Assembly: GCF_000150275.1 (NCBI RefSeq)
Contig: NW_002060950.1
Span: 2,840,106 to 2,904,105 of the forward strand
From: Trichoplax adhaerens
Lineage: Eukaryota > Placozoa > Uniplacotomia > Trichoplacea > Trichoplacidae
DNA: 64,000 nucleotides
Direction: 5' to 3'
The position numbers and the translations under genes were made by a program. The notes under the pieces are model-generated. The model was given only the letters and a program-made list of their open reading frames with translations, had not been told where the DNA came from and made no database searches. Shown here piece after piece: positions 14,733 through 26,866 of this stretch. Positions within the stretch are counted from its first letter, which is position 1. The number at the start of each line of letters is the position of its first letter.

Positions 14733-16164
14733 TGACAGCAACATAATTATACCAATTGAATTAACTTCGCAAGACATCACTTTCACCTTCAATCAAACTA
14801 AACCATTAATTAAAATCCATCCGATTGAACTGACCAACGAGAAACATAATTCTCTCAATCTTAAGGTTGTAGACTTTGATGCTATAATTCAAGCAAGAAA
14901 GGTCTAATATAAAGCATATCTGATTGCTTCCTTTATCATCACCTGGTGCTAGAGCGAGATGCACGTATTTAGGTATAAATTTCACTTCATCGCAAAAAAG
15001 CGACTGTAATCACTGTTAAATTGTGATAAAGTAAAAACAATTAATTTGATGGATGATGTAATCATGAGATACAGCAGTTACTGCACTTTTAATTATAATA
15101 CTGTGATAACATGTATACCTATAAAACGTATCCGTAAATCACCACTTAATGTTTAGTATTTATTGTTGTCAATTTATTTATTACCACGACAATTTTTGTT
15201 CATTAGAAGAAGCTGGCTTATGAGAGAGCGATATTGATCAGTATGCAATAACTTTTGAATTTTATGGAAAGAATTGGGTTTAATCACAACGTTATTTCAG
15301 AGAATATTTGATTTCTGATATATAATATTTTACAAATATGATATTGTTACTACAATTTTAGCCCTAAAATTACGTTAATACATTACAGGTAATGTAACGG
15401 ATAGTACGGTATGGATGTGAAATATAAATACATAACACATATATGTATATATGTCTCTTTCTATATATGTACTGGTATTTAAGACAAAATGTATAGATTC
15501 CAACTGCTATATTGCAAAGCCTACAAATTCATAGGACATTTTCAACGATGCATAAAATATTTTGAATTATTCATTACGAAAATTTATTTCTATTAGAAAT
15601 CAATTACGTATTAACCTCATTGTCTATTATATTAATTTTAACGCAATGTTTTGGTTCAAACCTTATCGGTTAAAAGTAATCTATTTAATTATTGATAATG
15701 TCTACTACAATATTATTGCGTATCTTGGATAGCCTTGTCTATAAAGACGAGCTCTGACACAAGAAAGGTGTCTATTTACTGAAAGTATAAGCTCTTTATT
15801 AACATATTGATTAAGCTTTTTCAAGTATTTCATACATTCCTAACGCAATTATAAAAGAAAATTTCATATTAATGACGATATGCCGGTAGCTTTTGAAGCT
15901 TGAGCCGCACGGAAGTGTTAAGTGGAAGGTATTTAAATACCAGTATGACTTAAGCACAACCTATAACTTGTACTTCTTTCTTTTTTTTCTTGTTTTACAG
16001 TCCCTAATATTATCACCCTTGATGCTATTGCTTCCCATCCTAGAATATAAAAATTAATTTCAAAAATTAAGTACTTACAAGCACAGGCTGCAAAGCACTC
16101 TGCAGTAAATAGGTCGTAGCGTTATATTAATGTGGTAAAAGAAATGTAAATCATCTTATTCTTA
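14733..16164. other. Convergent intergenic region between Slit and ZCCHC4
   Basis: AT-rich, with no exon I can support. It holds the 3' ends of the Slit (+) and ZCCHC4 (-) transcripts, which converge here. A short TA-rich microsatellite-like patch lies near 15440-15470. Confidence 0.5.
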
Positions 16165-19100
16165 TCAAGTCGCAAACATTGCAGTGTACTTTCGCTTGGG
16201 TTGTCTTGATTTTACTGAACAATTACGATGTTTATGGTCGTATTGGCCACAAATGTAGCAACCACTTCCTTGCTCAGAGCTTGAAATCAAATAGGTAATA
16301 AATATTATTAATTATTAGTTCAATGTTCAGGACAATCTTCAGCATATCTAAATAAAAGGACATGAGATTACACCAAAAAAATAGCACGTTGTGATAAATA
16401 TTTACGTGGTTTTGCATTGATGATCTTTAGGGAGACACATTTTGCATATTTGGCAATGTACTCTTCCTGTGAATTTTGCGTTTTGCGTAAATAGATAGTA
16501 TTAGAATATTAATCTTAAATTCCTAGTATTTTCATAATCTTAGTGAATAAACTTTCACTGATCTCAAAGAGCTAAAGTTTAAAACCAATCTTAGTAGTTA
16601 CCTGGTTTAACACATTTTTTACACTCATCGCAATGGATGTAGGTTCTACCATCCTTAATATACATTAAGATCAATGATTAAGAATTTTGATTTTACATGA
16701 TTGTTAAGAAACAATCTCGCATTGCCAATATAACATTGCATAGTACCTTTGAAGGACAATTGTTGCATTTGTAGCAATGAATATTTTCTCTAGCTACATA
16801 TCGATCACAACTGTGACAAAATCGATAACCCTCTTCTTTAGGTAACGTTATCTTAGATGGCTTTATGTTAGTAAAAAGTCGTACTGGAGATTGCCTCTTT
16901 GATGCTTTGAGCTTGTCCGTATTTCTTCTATTGTTATATATCGGGTGATTATCATAATCAACTTTATAATCACTCATGTGGAATCCGCGAAGACATTGAT
17001 ATACATGATTTTCCAGAAAATATGGAAAAACTAATATTGTTGGCATTTCTTCCCCTAATTATAGAACAATAAGTATGAGTTAATAAAGGCTGCACTCATT
17101 TCAAAATTCCTTACCTAATAGTTAATAAATAAACTGTAGAAAAGGATTTTTACAGTAACTGCTATAGTTACGATGTTACTATCACGTAATGGAAGCGAAA
17201 TAACTGCCGTTGAGTCGAAGTAATAAAATTAGAAATATTACGTTATCATAAAAGTTATTACTGTATATCGATTCGATTTACAACAGAATTCTACTTAGCT
17301 AATATTTGACTAACTTAAACCTAAACGGAGCAATTTTTGTAAACTTTCAGCAATAACTTGCAGTAAGCCACCGAAAGGAGGATCGATAAGGATGATTCCC
17401 TTCTTATTTTCGTTTTTCTGCATAAAATCCACATAAATTTGCTGACTAGTTTCACCATCAAAGAAATAATTATTAAACATATTATAACGGCAGTAACTCC
17501 AATTCGGATAAAATTGAGCCTAAAAATTAAAAGCAAAAGGCAGTAAATTATTAATTACATTGTTATATAATCCGAAGAGATTTAGATTACGGTATTTCCG
17601 TTAGTTAATACAACTTTGAATTTGCTCGTTTAGCAACAATTTTTGATCTTTTCTGTGTTGCTTACGTAGCGATGATCAATATCCAAGAGGATACTTTGGA
17701 TGCTTTCTTTGCCACCAGGGCTACGTTGTAACTGAAGGAATTCATGAATTCTAATGAAGCATCAAATAAGGCTTATTTGAGTCCCATTTAAATCTCTTGC
17801 TTCTCTCATACTTTCATACTACACATAGGCTACTATTACATTCGAAATATTCTCAACCTAGACGTAAAAGTAGCTTACCTTGGAAGACCTATACATATGA
17901 CGTAGTCTATTGCAAGTTCATTTAAGAGATTGTGAAAGAAGTTACAGGTTTTGTCAGAAAATAAGTATTGCTAAATTAAGTATGAAAACAAAATCAGTTT
18001 TGAGAAATTTCCCGATGGTTTGAGCGACCTGCTGTAAATTGCAATAATAATAAGTTTTATAGCTACGAATTGGGCATCGGTAATACGATCAAAGCGTCTC
18101 TGCATAGGTATAATTACGAGCGTAATTAATAATATAATAGGCGTGCCCTTAGTTCAATATATATAACATATCTATATCATGTACATATATATTAATATAA
18201 ATGTTGAAATTTACAGCGTTGGTTTTGTTGCGTATTAAAGGTTTCAAAATTGTCGTCGGACGATCCAATCGACTAGCATCAATACCACGGGTAACATCAT
18301 GCTTATCATGATCGGTAATTTCTGATAGGAATAGTAGTAATTCACAATTGTGACAGTAATTTCGTTGAATGTCCTCTTTAGCAGCTTTCAGCTCAACTAA
18401 TCGTTGAGCTAACTGCTTCCTAGGCAATATATTCGGCTGCAAAGATAGATTAATTTGCTGTCTCATCCGTAATTTATCATCGCTAACGTCTTCATCGGCC
18501 CATTGAAAAAAGGAACAGTCTTTACGATCTCGGCATGCTGAGCAAGCGAAAAATCGGCGAGATGTCTTGTGTGATTTGTAAAATCGTTCAAATAGCAAAG
18601 TTGGACCTGCAAAGTGTAGAAACAAGAGAAATAAAGGATTGAGATATTATACAGTATTGTAAATTGGCAACGAATATCAGATAATAGTAACATTTCAATT
18701 TGTAACATTGACCAAAGGCGTTTGAAGAGATATGCATAAACTGTGCGTTCTCCATGGATCCTATATCTAGATAATGGATTATAAGAAAGAAGTACGCGTA
18801 ATACAGTAGTGTCTCTTTTGCAGCTTTATACGAGGATTCCATCCAACGACGTTAGATAGATATGCATGTTTATTTACTTCATGAATATGGTCTTATGAGT
18901 TTCCAATAAGGTTGAAAGCAATGCATTGATCGTACGACTACGTAGCCTCAATAAGGGTTAAACTCTCTCAATTAATAAGATCACTCAACATCAATCAATA
19001 AATAATATTGTACATACTCGACTTCACTGTCAAAACGGAGAGCATAACAACTGCTACGTAGGCAACTTGGTTCAACTGCCATTGATAAATTGCATGATTT

Positions 19101-19244
19101 AATCAGAGCTTGAACAGGCTTGGTATGCTCGTAAATCTCTATACGGAGTGACTTACCATGGGGACAATATGGCGAGGGCTTATTTTTCATTTCATCCAGG
19201 CAAACATCGACGGAGCCACCTAATGAACGATCGGCTAGGGACAT
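16165..19244 (-). CDS. ZCCHC4: ZCCHC4, 28S rRNA N6-adenosine methyltransferase (9 exons)
   Basis: ZCCHC4 makes the m6A mark on 28S rRNA. Exons in transcript order: 19244-19157, 18606-18215, 17970-17879, 17750-17666, 17519-17321, 17054-16747, 16653-16602, 16466-16406, 16279-16165. Phases close exactly and give 463 aa; human is 513. In order: a GRF-type zinc finger split across exons 1 and 2 (CPHG, then GPTLLFERF..FFACSACRDRKDCSFFQW); a Rossmann methyltransferase with the LLDIDHRY strand; catalytic DPPFGG at about 265-270; VFPYFLENH and DYKVDYDNH; a Cys/His-rich zinc region (YRFCHSCDRYV, CYKCNNC, HCDECKKC, HCQICKMC); and a terminal CCHC knuckle (CYICGQYDHKHRNC). All catalytic and metal ligands I can recognise are present. 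The start ATG at 19244 lies just inside an acceptor-like TTGCAG, so a 5' UTR exon may exist upstream. Divergently paired with the torsin gene. Confidence 0.95.
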
Positions 19245-19924
19245 TTTTGGGGAACCTGCAACGATTCTTTAACTTCCTCGCATAAGAGTTTGCAGCTGCA
19301 GAAGTTGAAGGCTGCAATAAGAATAATACTGGACTGTACAATATGCAGTACTAAAGGCATTGTGTATGATCGTGGACTGATGAACCAGTACGAATGAATG
19401 ATGTCATAGAGTATTAAAGCGATCAGTTTACGGACGTCTGACAGAAACCCAAATCGTGTTTTGAGAGATTTCTCTTCATAATCTGGCAAGGAGCTTGACG
19501 AAAGCTTGTAGAAATGTAGATCAATAAATGATGATAATAATAACGATGATGATTTATAATCAATGATAACGCAGGAAATCGCTGGTTCCAAAGGTCAACT
19601 GTTGATACAAGTTAAGTTAGCTGGCACTACCAGGAGTCTAGGCTTTAAAGGGTGCTAAGTGGTCTTTTTAGACAGTATCATTCCAGGTGATATACTCGTA
19701 GATGATTCAAATGATTCATGCAAACTGTCGTTTTCTTTTAATACACCTTGGTGTAGAGTAGAGCAAGTGTTAGGCATCGATGATAGTCGAAAGTTTCATC
19801 TGTAAACTAGGAAGTAAAATCCACGTCATTTGCCGCTCGAGTTGCAGCTTCTTCAGGTTTGGGTAATAACGATATCTCGTAGTTGCTGGATCAGCAATTT
19901 TACTTTGCAAAAAGGTATCCGGAA
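19245..19924. promoter_or_regulatory. Shared head-to-head promoter region, ZCCHC4 / torsin
   Basis: 680 bp separate the ATGs of the divergent ZCCHC4 (-) and torsin (+) genes, so both promoters and 5' UTRs must fit here. It looks less AT-rich than the flanking intergenic DNA. No TATA box or named factor site is clear. A 118-codon minus-strand open frame crosses it (19235-19591) but lacks a family match. Confidence 0.4.
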
Positions 19925-20989
19925 ATGAAGTATAAGCAGATATTATCAATATACCTCATAATATTGGTCTGGTTATCGTCACCATATTATCAGATAAATG
20001 CAATGACGAACTGTGCAGTAATAAAGTGGACTTTTGCAATGAGTGGTATCCTTTTTGGTGGATTAAATATTTGTATTAAGATGGTGCTAGATTCAACAGT
20101 GTGCTTGTCGCATGAATGTTGTACGGATCGTGCTCGATATCACTATTTAACAAATACCATGATAGAATCTCTACGGCGTGACATTTTTGGTCAAGAATTA
20201 GCCGTACAAACTATGGGTAACATCTTCAAACGCTATCAGATGAGTCAGAATAGCTTCAAAAATAATAAAATCTTTCTATTTCACGGCGATATTGGTACTG
20301 GTAAAAGTTACGCTGCATCGCTTTTAGCCCATCATTTATTTCCACTAGGTATTCATAGTAGACTGGTTATGAATTTCGATCTAGTAAACATACTAGACGA
20401 TAAAAATAACGACATATTTCAAGCCAATCAATGGTTAACAAATCAAATTCTGAAATTGAGTCGGCTCTGCTACGCTGGTGTAATTATTCTTGAACGATGG
20501 GATGAAGTTAATCTTTGTCAGTTTAATGTAATCGATTCAATTGTTGGAAATCGAATAGGCGATCCCAATCAAATGAAATTTCGGCGTATGACATTTATAT
20601 TTATTTCTACCATGGGCAGTGCAGAAATCAACAACGCTACCATTGCTGCCTATAGCAACAATCTACTTCGGGGCGATTTTCAAGATCGACAAATTTATCA
20701 TCAAATTGCTGCATTGATAACAGATAAAGTTCCACAATTTGCTAGTATTGATAGCTTAATTAACATTATTGTGCCTTTTCTACCCTTGCAAAGAATTCAT
20801 ATCAAGCAGTGCGCATTACATGCAATATCAACAACTACTGAAGTACTCGTAAATCAAGATAGGAAAGCTCAACTAGCTGAACATATTGCTAATTCTGTAT
20901 CATATCATACTATAAGTAAATTCCAGTTTGCAAAATGGGGATGTAAAAGAGTTTATGATATCTTGAATGCTGCATTATCGGTAGAGTAG
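19925..20989 (+). CDS. Torsin-family AAA+ protein, intronless, with altered catalytic residues
   Basis: Torsins are AAA+ proteins of the ER lumen and nuclear envelope, activated by LAP1/LULL1 cofactors. This 354-aa single-exon protein (TorsinA is 332) has a signal peptide (about 1-26), a second hydrophobic stretch, and a CC pair (HECCTDRARY) where torsins have one. It continues with RRDIFGQELAVQTM (torsin LFGQHLA), Walker A HGDIGTGKSY, TFIFISTMGSAEI at sensor 1, IVPFLPLQRIHIKQC (torsin VPFLPLEYKHLKMC) and sensor-2 WGCKRVYDIL with the torsin-specific GCK. Two departures are clear. Walker B reads VIILERWDEV instead of the hhhhDExDK type, so the metal-binding Asp is Glu and the catalytic Glu is Arg. 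The sensor-1 Asn of FLSNAG is Thr. Walker A has Ser rather than the Asn usual in animal torsins. I chose the ATG at 19925; the frame opens earlier (19883) without an ATG. Probably binds nucleotide but hydrolyses poorly. Confidence 0.9.
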   Translation: MKYKQILSIYLIILVWLSSPYYQINAMTNCAVIKWTFAMSGILFGGLNICIKMVLDSTVCLSHECCTDRARYHYLTNTMIESLRRDIFGQELAVQTMGNIFKRYQMSQNSFKNNKIFLFHGDIGTGKSYAASLLAHHLFPLGIHSRLVMNFDLVNILDDKNNDIFQANQWLTNQILKLSRLCYAGVIILERWDEVNLCQFNVIDSIVGNRIGDPNQMKFRRMTFIFISTMGSAEINNATIAAYSNNLLRGDFQDRQIYHQIAALITDKVPQFASIDSLINIIVPFLPLQRIHIKQCALHAISTTTEVLVNQDRKAQLAEHIANSVSYHTISKFQFAKWGCKRVYDILNAALSVE

Positions 20990-23545
20990 TGAGGGAGATA
21001 TCGCTAGCCATTTCCTTTTGTAATTGCTTGTAATGATAGAATTGATAAAATGTCTTTAAAACTTCCAATCCTGACTGAATTATTTATATTGAATGCATAT
21101 ATATGTATAGTATATTGTATTGTTAAAACTACAACAAGGCTTATTCCAGCAAAGGATACTTTGCTAAGGAACGTTGATAGTCTGCATATGATAAATGTGG
21201 TGTACTGTACATAAATTTTGGAGCCGTTACTGACGTTAGTGATTTCAAACTTGATGGAATGGCACTTTCCGTATGAAATGGTTGCATTCTTTTTGAAATA
21301 GAATGGAGAAATTATACCAAATCCCGTTCAATTGCCTTCATCGTTACTAGACTGTAACAATGCAAGAATACCTGTCTTCAAAGATGGCCGAGTCTAGCCA
21401 ACACACAGTCTATAACTTATGTATATTTGAATATACTTTACTGTACATCAATTCGTCAATGTCCTTGTCCTCTAACAGGATATACTCGTAAAATAATAAA
21501 ATATAATAAGAATAGATAAATTCAATTAGATGTAGTATCTCGTATGTACCTATACTCGTATATATATATATTTCGTAACCTATATATATATAACTTGACT
21601 AAAATCGCGTAAGATAAAATCCGGTAAACTAAAGTGATACCGGGGAATTATGATATGAACTAGTCGATCTGTCGCTCGCTATAGAATTCATGTACTTTTT
21701 ACTTTAAATAAATTATATTACTACCATTTCATACTGAGCATATTATATGCATATGACATTCTACTGTATATACACTAATGTACGCGTGTTATTATTTATG
21801 GAGTATTCTGATCAGTAGAACTTGTAGCTGATAAACACTGGGTAGCTGCGTCTTCTACTTTTATGAAAATAACTCGTGGAGACCCGATCGCGTCTCTACG
21901 AGTTGTACGCTATTACAATTATTGAATACTATGATATTTTTAGAACTTGCACAGTAGAGTTGGGCAATTCAGAATGTTTATTCCTTGAATATCATTTCCA
22001 TAGTCTTATTGGTTATTGCAGCTGACTTGATTAAATAAAAAAACCCTTCATTCTATGACCTCTACCTAGAAGATTTGCTGTATCAATTCCTCTCTACTGT
22101 AAGCTATTTTACTCTAGTTCAGATAGAATTTTACACATGTTGAAATGTATTATTCATAAGAATACTATGGCATAATCAATGCCTTTGGTGTGCCTAAATA
22201 CGAGATTTTTATAGCCAATTATTTACTTAATTAACTAGTACACCAATTCATAACCAAATGCGTAAACCATTCCAGCGGTTGTAGTGCAGCCTGCAAATTA
22301 GCTTCTACAGTATATCATGCACCGCATGAGAATCGAGTGTCCGCATTGATTCCAGTTTGCATCTATCGTTGGCTGCTTGGTTTGGCTTCGACGAGTGGCC
22401 CAGCACATTTAAGGAAGCAAATAGAGTAAAAAGACAAGGCTTTTTTACCTCGATGGCAGACCATCAATTTTGTTTCTTGTTTTGCCATCTAAGATTAAAA
22501 TAATAATATAGTATTGCCGATGTAACGGTACGGACTACGGACTGACATTGAACTGGGAGTCACCATACGACTATGGGCGACCGTATACGCATGCGTAAAC
22601 CGAACTCTAAAATGATTGGTCGAGCGGCAAATTTAAATCTGGACAGTCCTTATAGTGCCGATTGCGATCTTGAGGTCTTTAGAGGTCTTTCACCTGAATG
22701 ATTGGTACTGATTGGGTCTGATTTGCTATCGATCGAGTGGTTGTAGAGTGTTGACAACTGAAGGCGTAGCATCGCGGAAAAGTGGAAGGATTCTGCTTGG
22801 CTCTAGACTACTTGCTACTTATATGAAGTTACCTGTTGGAAAATAGAAGAAATCAAAGGGAAATACAACTGGAAAATTATATCTCCAAGAAGAATAGCTT
22901 GTAAAGGAGCTAGGATTCGATTCATCTGTTTACGGTAAGCTAGAATACTTGGTGCTTGACTAATTGCTACGTGGATGAAGTTGCCTGTTGGAAAACAGAA
23001 GAAATTAAAGGGAAATACAACTGGAAAATTATATCTCCAAGAAGAATAGCTTGTATAGGGATTCGATTCATCTGCTCACGGTAAGCTAGAATTGCTCTAG
23101 GTCAAGCCAAGCACACGGCGTACGAATATTGTACTCGTATGACTTATTTCAAGACTAGTCACAGATAGAGAATTAGTAGTGTACGTAATCGTATTTCTTA
23201 CTATCTAGAACAGTAGTCTTGATGCACATAAGAGTTCAATATTGTTAGTGTACAGGTAGCTTACAATATCAAAATCACCAAGTTTGTTGATGTAATCATA
23301 CTATAAAATCTTTTGCATACTGCATTGCCATTAATAGAGATTGTCTGAATTAGAGATAGATAGAGTTTAGCAGCCTAGTGTTATGATCAATTAAATCGTT
23401 ATTATGAAATCAACAAATAAATTTCCAGGAATGTTAATGCCGGAGAATTTGAAGCAATTCAATGCTACTTTAATAATACAAAATTGAAAAACCTTATAGC
23501 ACATTAATTAAAAATAAGTATTGGTATTTTTGTGTAGGAAGACAT
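20990..23545. other. Intergenic region between torsin and Rhotekin
   Basis: No supported exon apart from a possible 5' UTR exon of Rhotekin near its right end. It contains TA-rich microsatellite-like stretches near 21550-21600 and a direct duplication at 22811-23092, listed separately. Confidence 0.5.
22811..23092 (+). repeat. Two-copy direct tandem duplication, about 151 bp spacing
   Basis: Copy 1 (about 22811-22946) and copy 2 (about 22962-23092) share long near-identical stretches: an ACCTGTTGGAAAA(T/C)AGAAGAA segment, then an identical AAATACAACTGGAAAATTAT segment, then CGGTAAGCTAGAAT. A few substitutions and one short deletion (AAAGGAGCTA in copy 1) separate them. No ORF spans both copies. 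Confidence 0.85.
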
Positions 23546-26500
23546 ATGGAATCAACTGCAAATCGTTATTCACAACAGCGACGCTATGTAGATAGCGATC
23601 GAGATATGATTTCAGCAGCTATTAAGAACAAAGCTAAAATGCAAGAAGGCAGGACACAATCAAATTATTTAGTACGTTCTAGGGTATGAATACCAGACTT
23701 TATGTTATACACTTAATGTGAACACTTTAGTACATTAACTAGCATGCAGCAGCAAAATAGGTCGAGTATTTTCTCTTAAAAAATTTATAATCATGACATT
23801 GTAAGTTCATAAAATAGCTCTAGTGAATATTATAATACTGTTAAGGCATCATTTGTAATTCTTGCTGAATTGGTTGTACACAATCATATTTTGTTTATGC
23901 TACTTTTTGCCCTGTAAAACTACTATATTAGGCATCTTATTCATGCATTCATTATAAAATGTACGCATCTATAGGAAGACAAAAGTCTACAATCTAACAT
24001 CGATCATGAAATTACTATGAGGGATGGTATCAATAAGTTTCTTGCTGCAACTCAGTTAAATACTAAGCAAGCATTAGGAGCTAGTAAAAACCTTATCACC
24101 TGCAACACACGAATTATGACGTGGATGTCAATGCTACAAAAGCAGCACGAAGTCTGCTGTCGACAAGAGTATAATAAGAAACCATCAAAACAAGATAACG
24201 AATGGTACGTAAAGTATGCTGTATTGCCATATACGTAGTAGACTAAACCGAATGCCTTTATTCATTCGTTTTAGCGTTACTGCACTGTAGTAAATAACAT
24301 GAAATTATTATAAGCACGTGTTCATACTTTGCAATTGATTAGAAATATAATTATGGCTGCATCTTTTTATTCAATATTGAAATATCAGGGCCTTTGAACC
24401 ATGCAAAAGTAAATTGAGCTTATCAGGTAACAACTAACTACATTATGATTTGCTGGCGTAAATAAATGAAATTATTCTATTTCATTATATTGTGACACTA
24501 TTGGCGATTTGTCGCTTAAAGAAAATAATGATTGCATTGAGATTAGCTGGGGGAATATATCTTAACTAACGCTGACTCATTATTCTTTAATTTTCAACTC
24601 GAAATCATTAATGCCTAGAAATCAAGATTCCTCTGCAATGGAAAAATGTAGATGTTACTACATTGAATAAAGAAAATATTGGTATGAGATGCTTCGAAGC
24701 ATTAGTGATCGTTACTTCACCGCAAGGACTAAAATTCACTTTGTTCCGTTACAGAAAATCGCACTTATAGCTTATTTTGTGTATTGAAACTGGGCTCAGA
24801 AGTACTAGATACTGGTCTTATATATGATATCGATAAAGCCTTGAAGATAGTCACCTTTGATGATGTCATTACTTTGTGAGTTAGCTGATTTGTTGTACAA
24901 ATTGTTTCGTTGACATACATTGAGTATACTGGGAAACTTACTGAAATAGAATCATAGCTTCCTTGATTAATAATATTAACTTCATATATAATTTATTGTG
25001 TACGCGAATATGTTAGTAACAGCGAAGTAGACAGCAAATTTATATTGGAAATTCAAGTTTACTGTGCGATTAGTTCAACCGATAGTCACCTTAAAGGCAA
25101 TCAGCATAAGTCTAATCGACGAAAGTTTGGCAAATCGGTAGTAGCACGGAAAATTGTTATTTGATTTTCCCTCTTAATTAAAATTCTTTATGCCAATATT
25201 GGATGGGAAATATAATAATAGCTATTTTTGTTAATGTTTTGAACAGGACAAGGATGACGCCAATTCCCAGCTGAGGTAGGCAACATTATGGTTTGGATTG
25301 TGTTATTCTAGCTTTGTCAAGGAATAGAAGTGATATAGCTAAAACTATACAATTTTTCTTGTTATGTAATAGTTCCAACAGCTACAAATATTACGTTATT
25401 GGTCATGCTTACCTAAATCAGTCGAATGCTTCTAAGGAACCTCAAACACATATTCTGTACGAAGGTGCACCATCTGGCCTATCAGCTTCTTCTACATCAG
25501 CTTCAGCTCCATTTGATTTACCCACAACTGGTGCATTCTCCTGTCGTTTGTACATTAAGCCAAATTGCTCTGGCGAAGAAATAATTAAAGATTATATTAA
25601 CGTCCAGGTTAGAGTACAACTTATAAGGTAGTTTACATTCACTACTCTTTAAAATTAGAGTCTATTGTATGTCTTAAGGTTATTAATCAAATAATTAAAC
25701 CCCAGAGTCGATTTGGAAAGTGGATAATACCTTCCTAGTGTCATTTCTAAATTAATTTTTAGCAGGCTTATTTTACAACATGATATGTAGTGTACAACAA
25801 TTGGTATCAATGAAATTCTTTTCTTGTAGTTAACAGTTGAAGGTATGCCTGCCTGGATTAGATTCTGGTGTTGTTTGCGTCAAATATACATTTATGGATG
25901 GATGTTTTCTGAAGATGAAGAAAAAAATCAGCCAACAAAAGTGGCATTTGAATTAACGAAAGTATGATTTTATGATACTGTAATTTGATAGACCATGTCC
26001 GCTTTACATTTTTATGCTGGAAGGGTGGATATTCACCAAAATGCTCATTTGACTTTCTATAGGATAGCAAAATAGAACGTGCACCTCGATTAAGAATGAG
26101 AAGGCTCAACTCCTTGTTACTATCGAATGTGTTATGGAATGGTAAATTAGAAGAAGTATTTTTATCTGCTGAATCAAAAGATGATCGAGATAGATGGATG
26201 GAAGCAATCAGTCAAGCAATTGCAAATATCAAAGCTTGGGGCGATCATTGTCGCAGTACGGAAAAAATTGTTCAGCCTACTCATCAAAGTAAATTATTTA
26301 AGTCTATCAGGAGCTATGGTGATATTACATCCAGTGCAGAAAAGCAAGAAATTGATTCATGTGATAGTAATATAAAGCGTGACAGTGCAAATTCAGTCAA
26401 TGATCCTGCTAAAAAGCTAGAAGCACCTCCAAGAAAAACTAGAGTACGCGTTCGTCAACATGTTAGCGTGGAAGTTATTCGTGATGATATGCCAGAAAGT

Positions 26501-26866
26501 GGCATTGAGCGTGCTGTTGGTCGCCCTCGAGAAGAATGCCGCGGTGATGTAAGGACATCAAATGTGAGAACTCGTCGGCCAATTACTACGAGAAACGATG
26601 GATCATATTCGGATAGTCAACACCGTAGAAGAATCATTTCTGAGAAAAAAGAATATAGGGAAGTCCATCTAGCTTCTCATGGTTGCCATCAAAAGCGCTC
26701 ATTCGATGAATGTTCGTCTCCCCGGAGAATAGTTGCATCTCCACGTTATGATGCTAAAGTTAATGCGGATGACAAACGACCTAGATTAATTGTACCGAAA
26801 GGAACACCTAGAAAGTACCATGCCGTACCACCTAAAGCATCTTTAAGTGAACTGGAGAATATTTAG
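23546..26866 (+). CDS. RTKN: Rhotekin, Rho-GTPase effector (10 exons)
   Basis: Rhotekin binds GTP-bound Rho and acts at the septin/actin cortex. Exons: 23546-23683, 23975-24204, 24389-24426, 24619-24681, 24755-24875, 25023-25137, 25247-25275, 25328-25607, 25830-25961, 26063-26866. Phases are consistent and give 649 aa; human RTKN is about 560 and RTKN2 about 610. In order: an N-terminal HR1/REM Rho-binding coiled coil (NIDHEITMRDGINKFLAA..ALGASKNLITCNTRI, about 54-95); an anillin-homology region (SEIKIPLQWKN; RTYSLFCVLKLGSEVLDTGL; FEVDSKFILEIQVYCA; YKYYVIGHAYLNQS); a PH domain (about 339-475) ending DDRDRWMEAISQAI; and a basic, Ser/Arg-rich tail of about 170 aa I cannot assign. An acceptor-like TGTAG just before the ATG suggests a 5' UTR exon. 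The exon 7 to 8 junction (25275 to 25328) is the least certain, chosen because nearer acceptors hit stops. Confidence 0.92.

Noticed and set aside
19235-19591. 118-codon minus-strand frame in the ZCCHC4/torsin promoter region with one hydrophobic stretch
   Set aside because: No ATG at its start, no family match, overlaps the ZCCHC4 start codon in another frame, and has no good donor to splice it onward.
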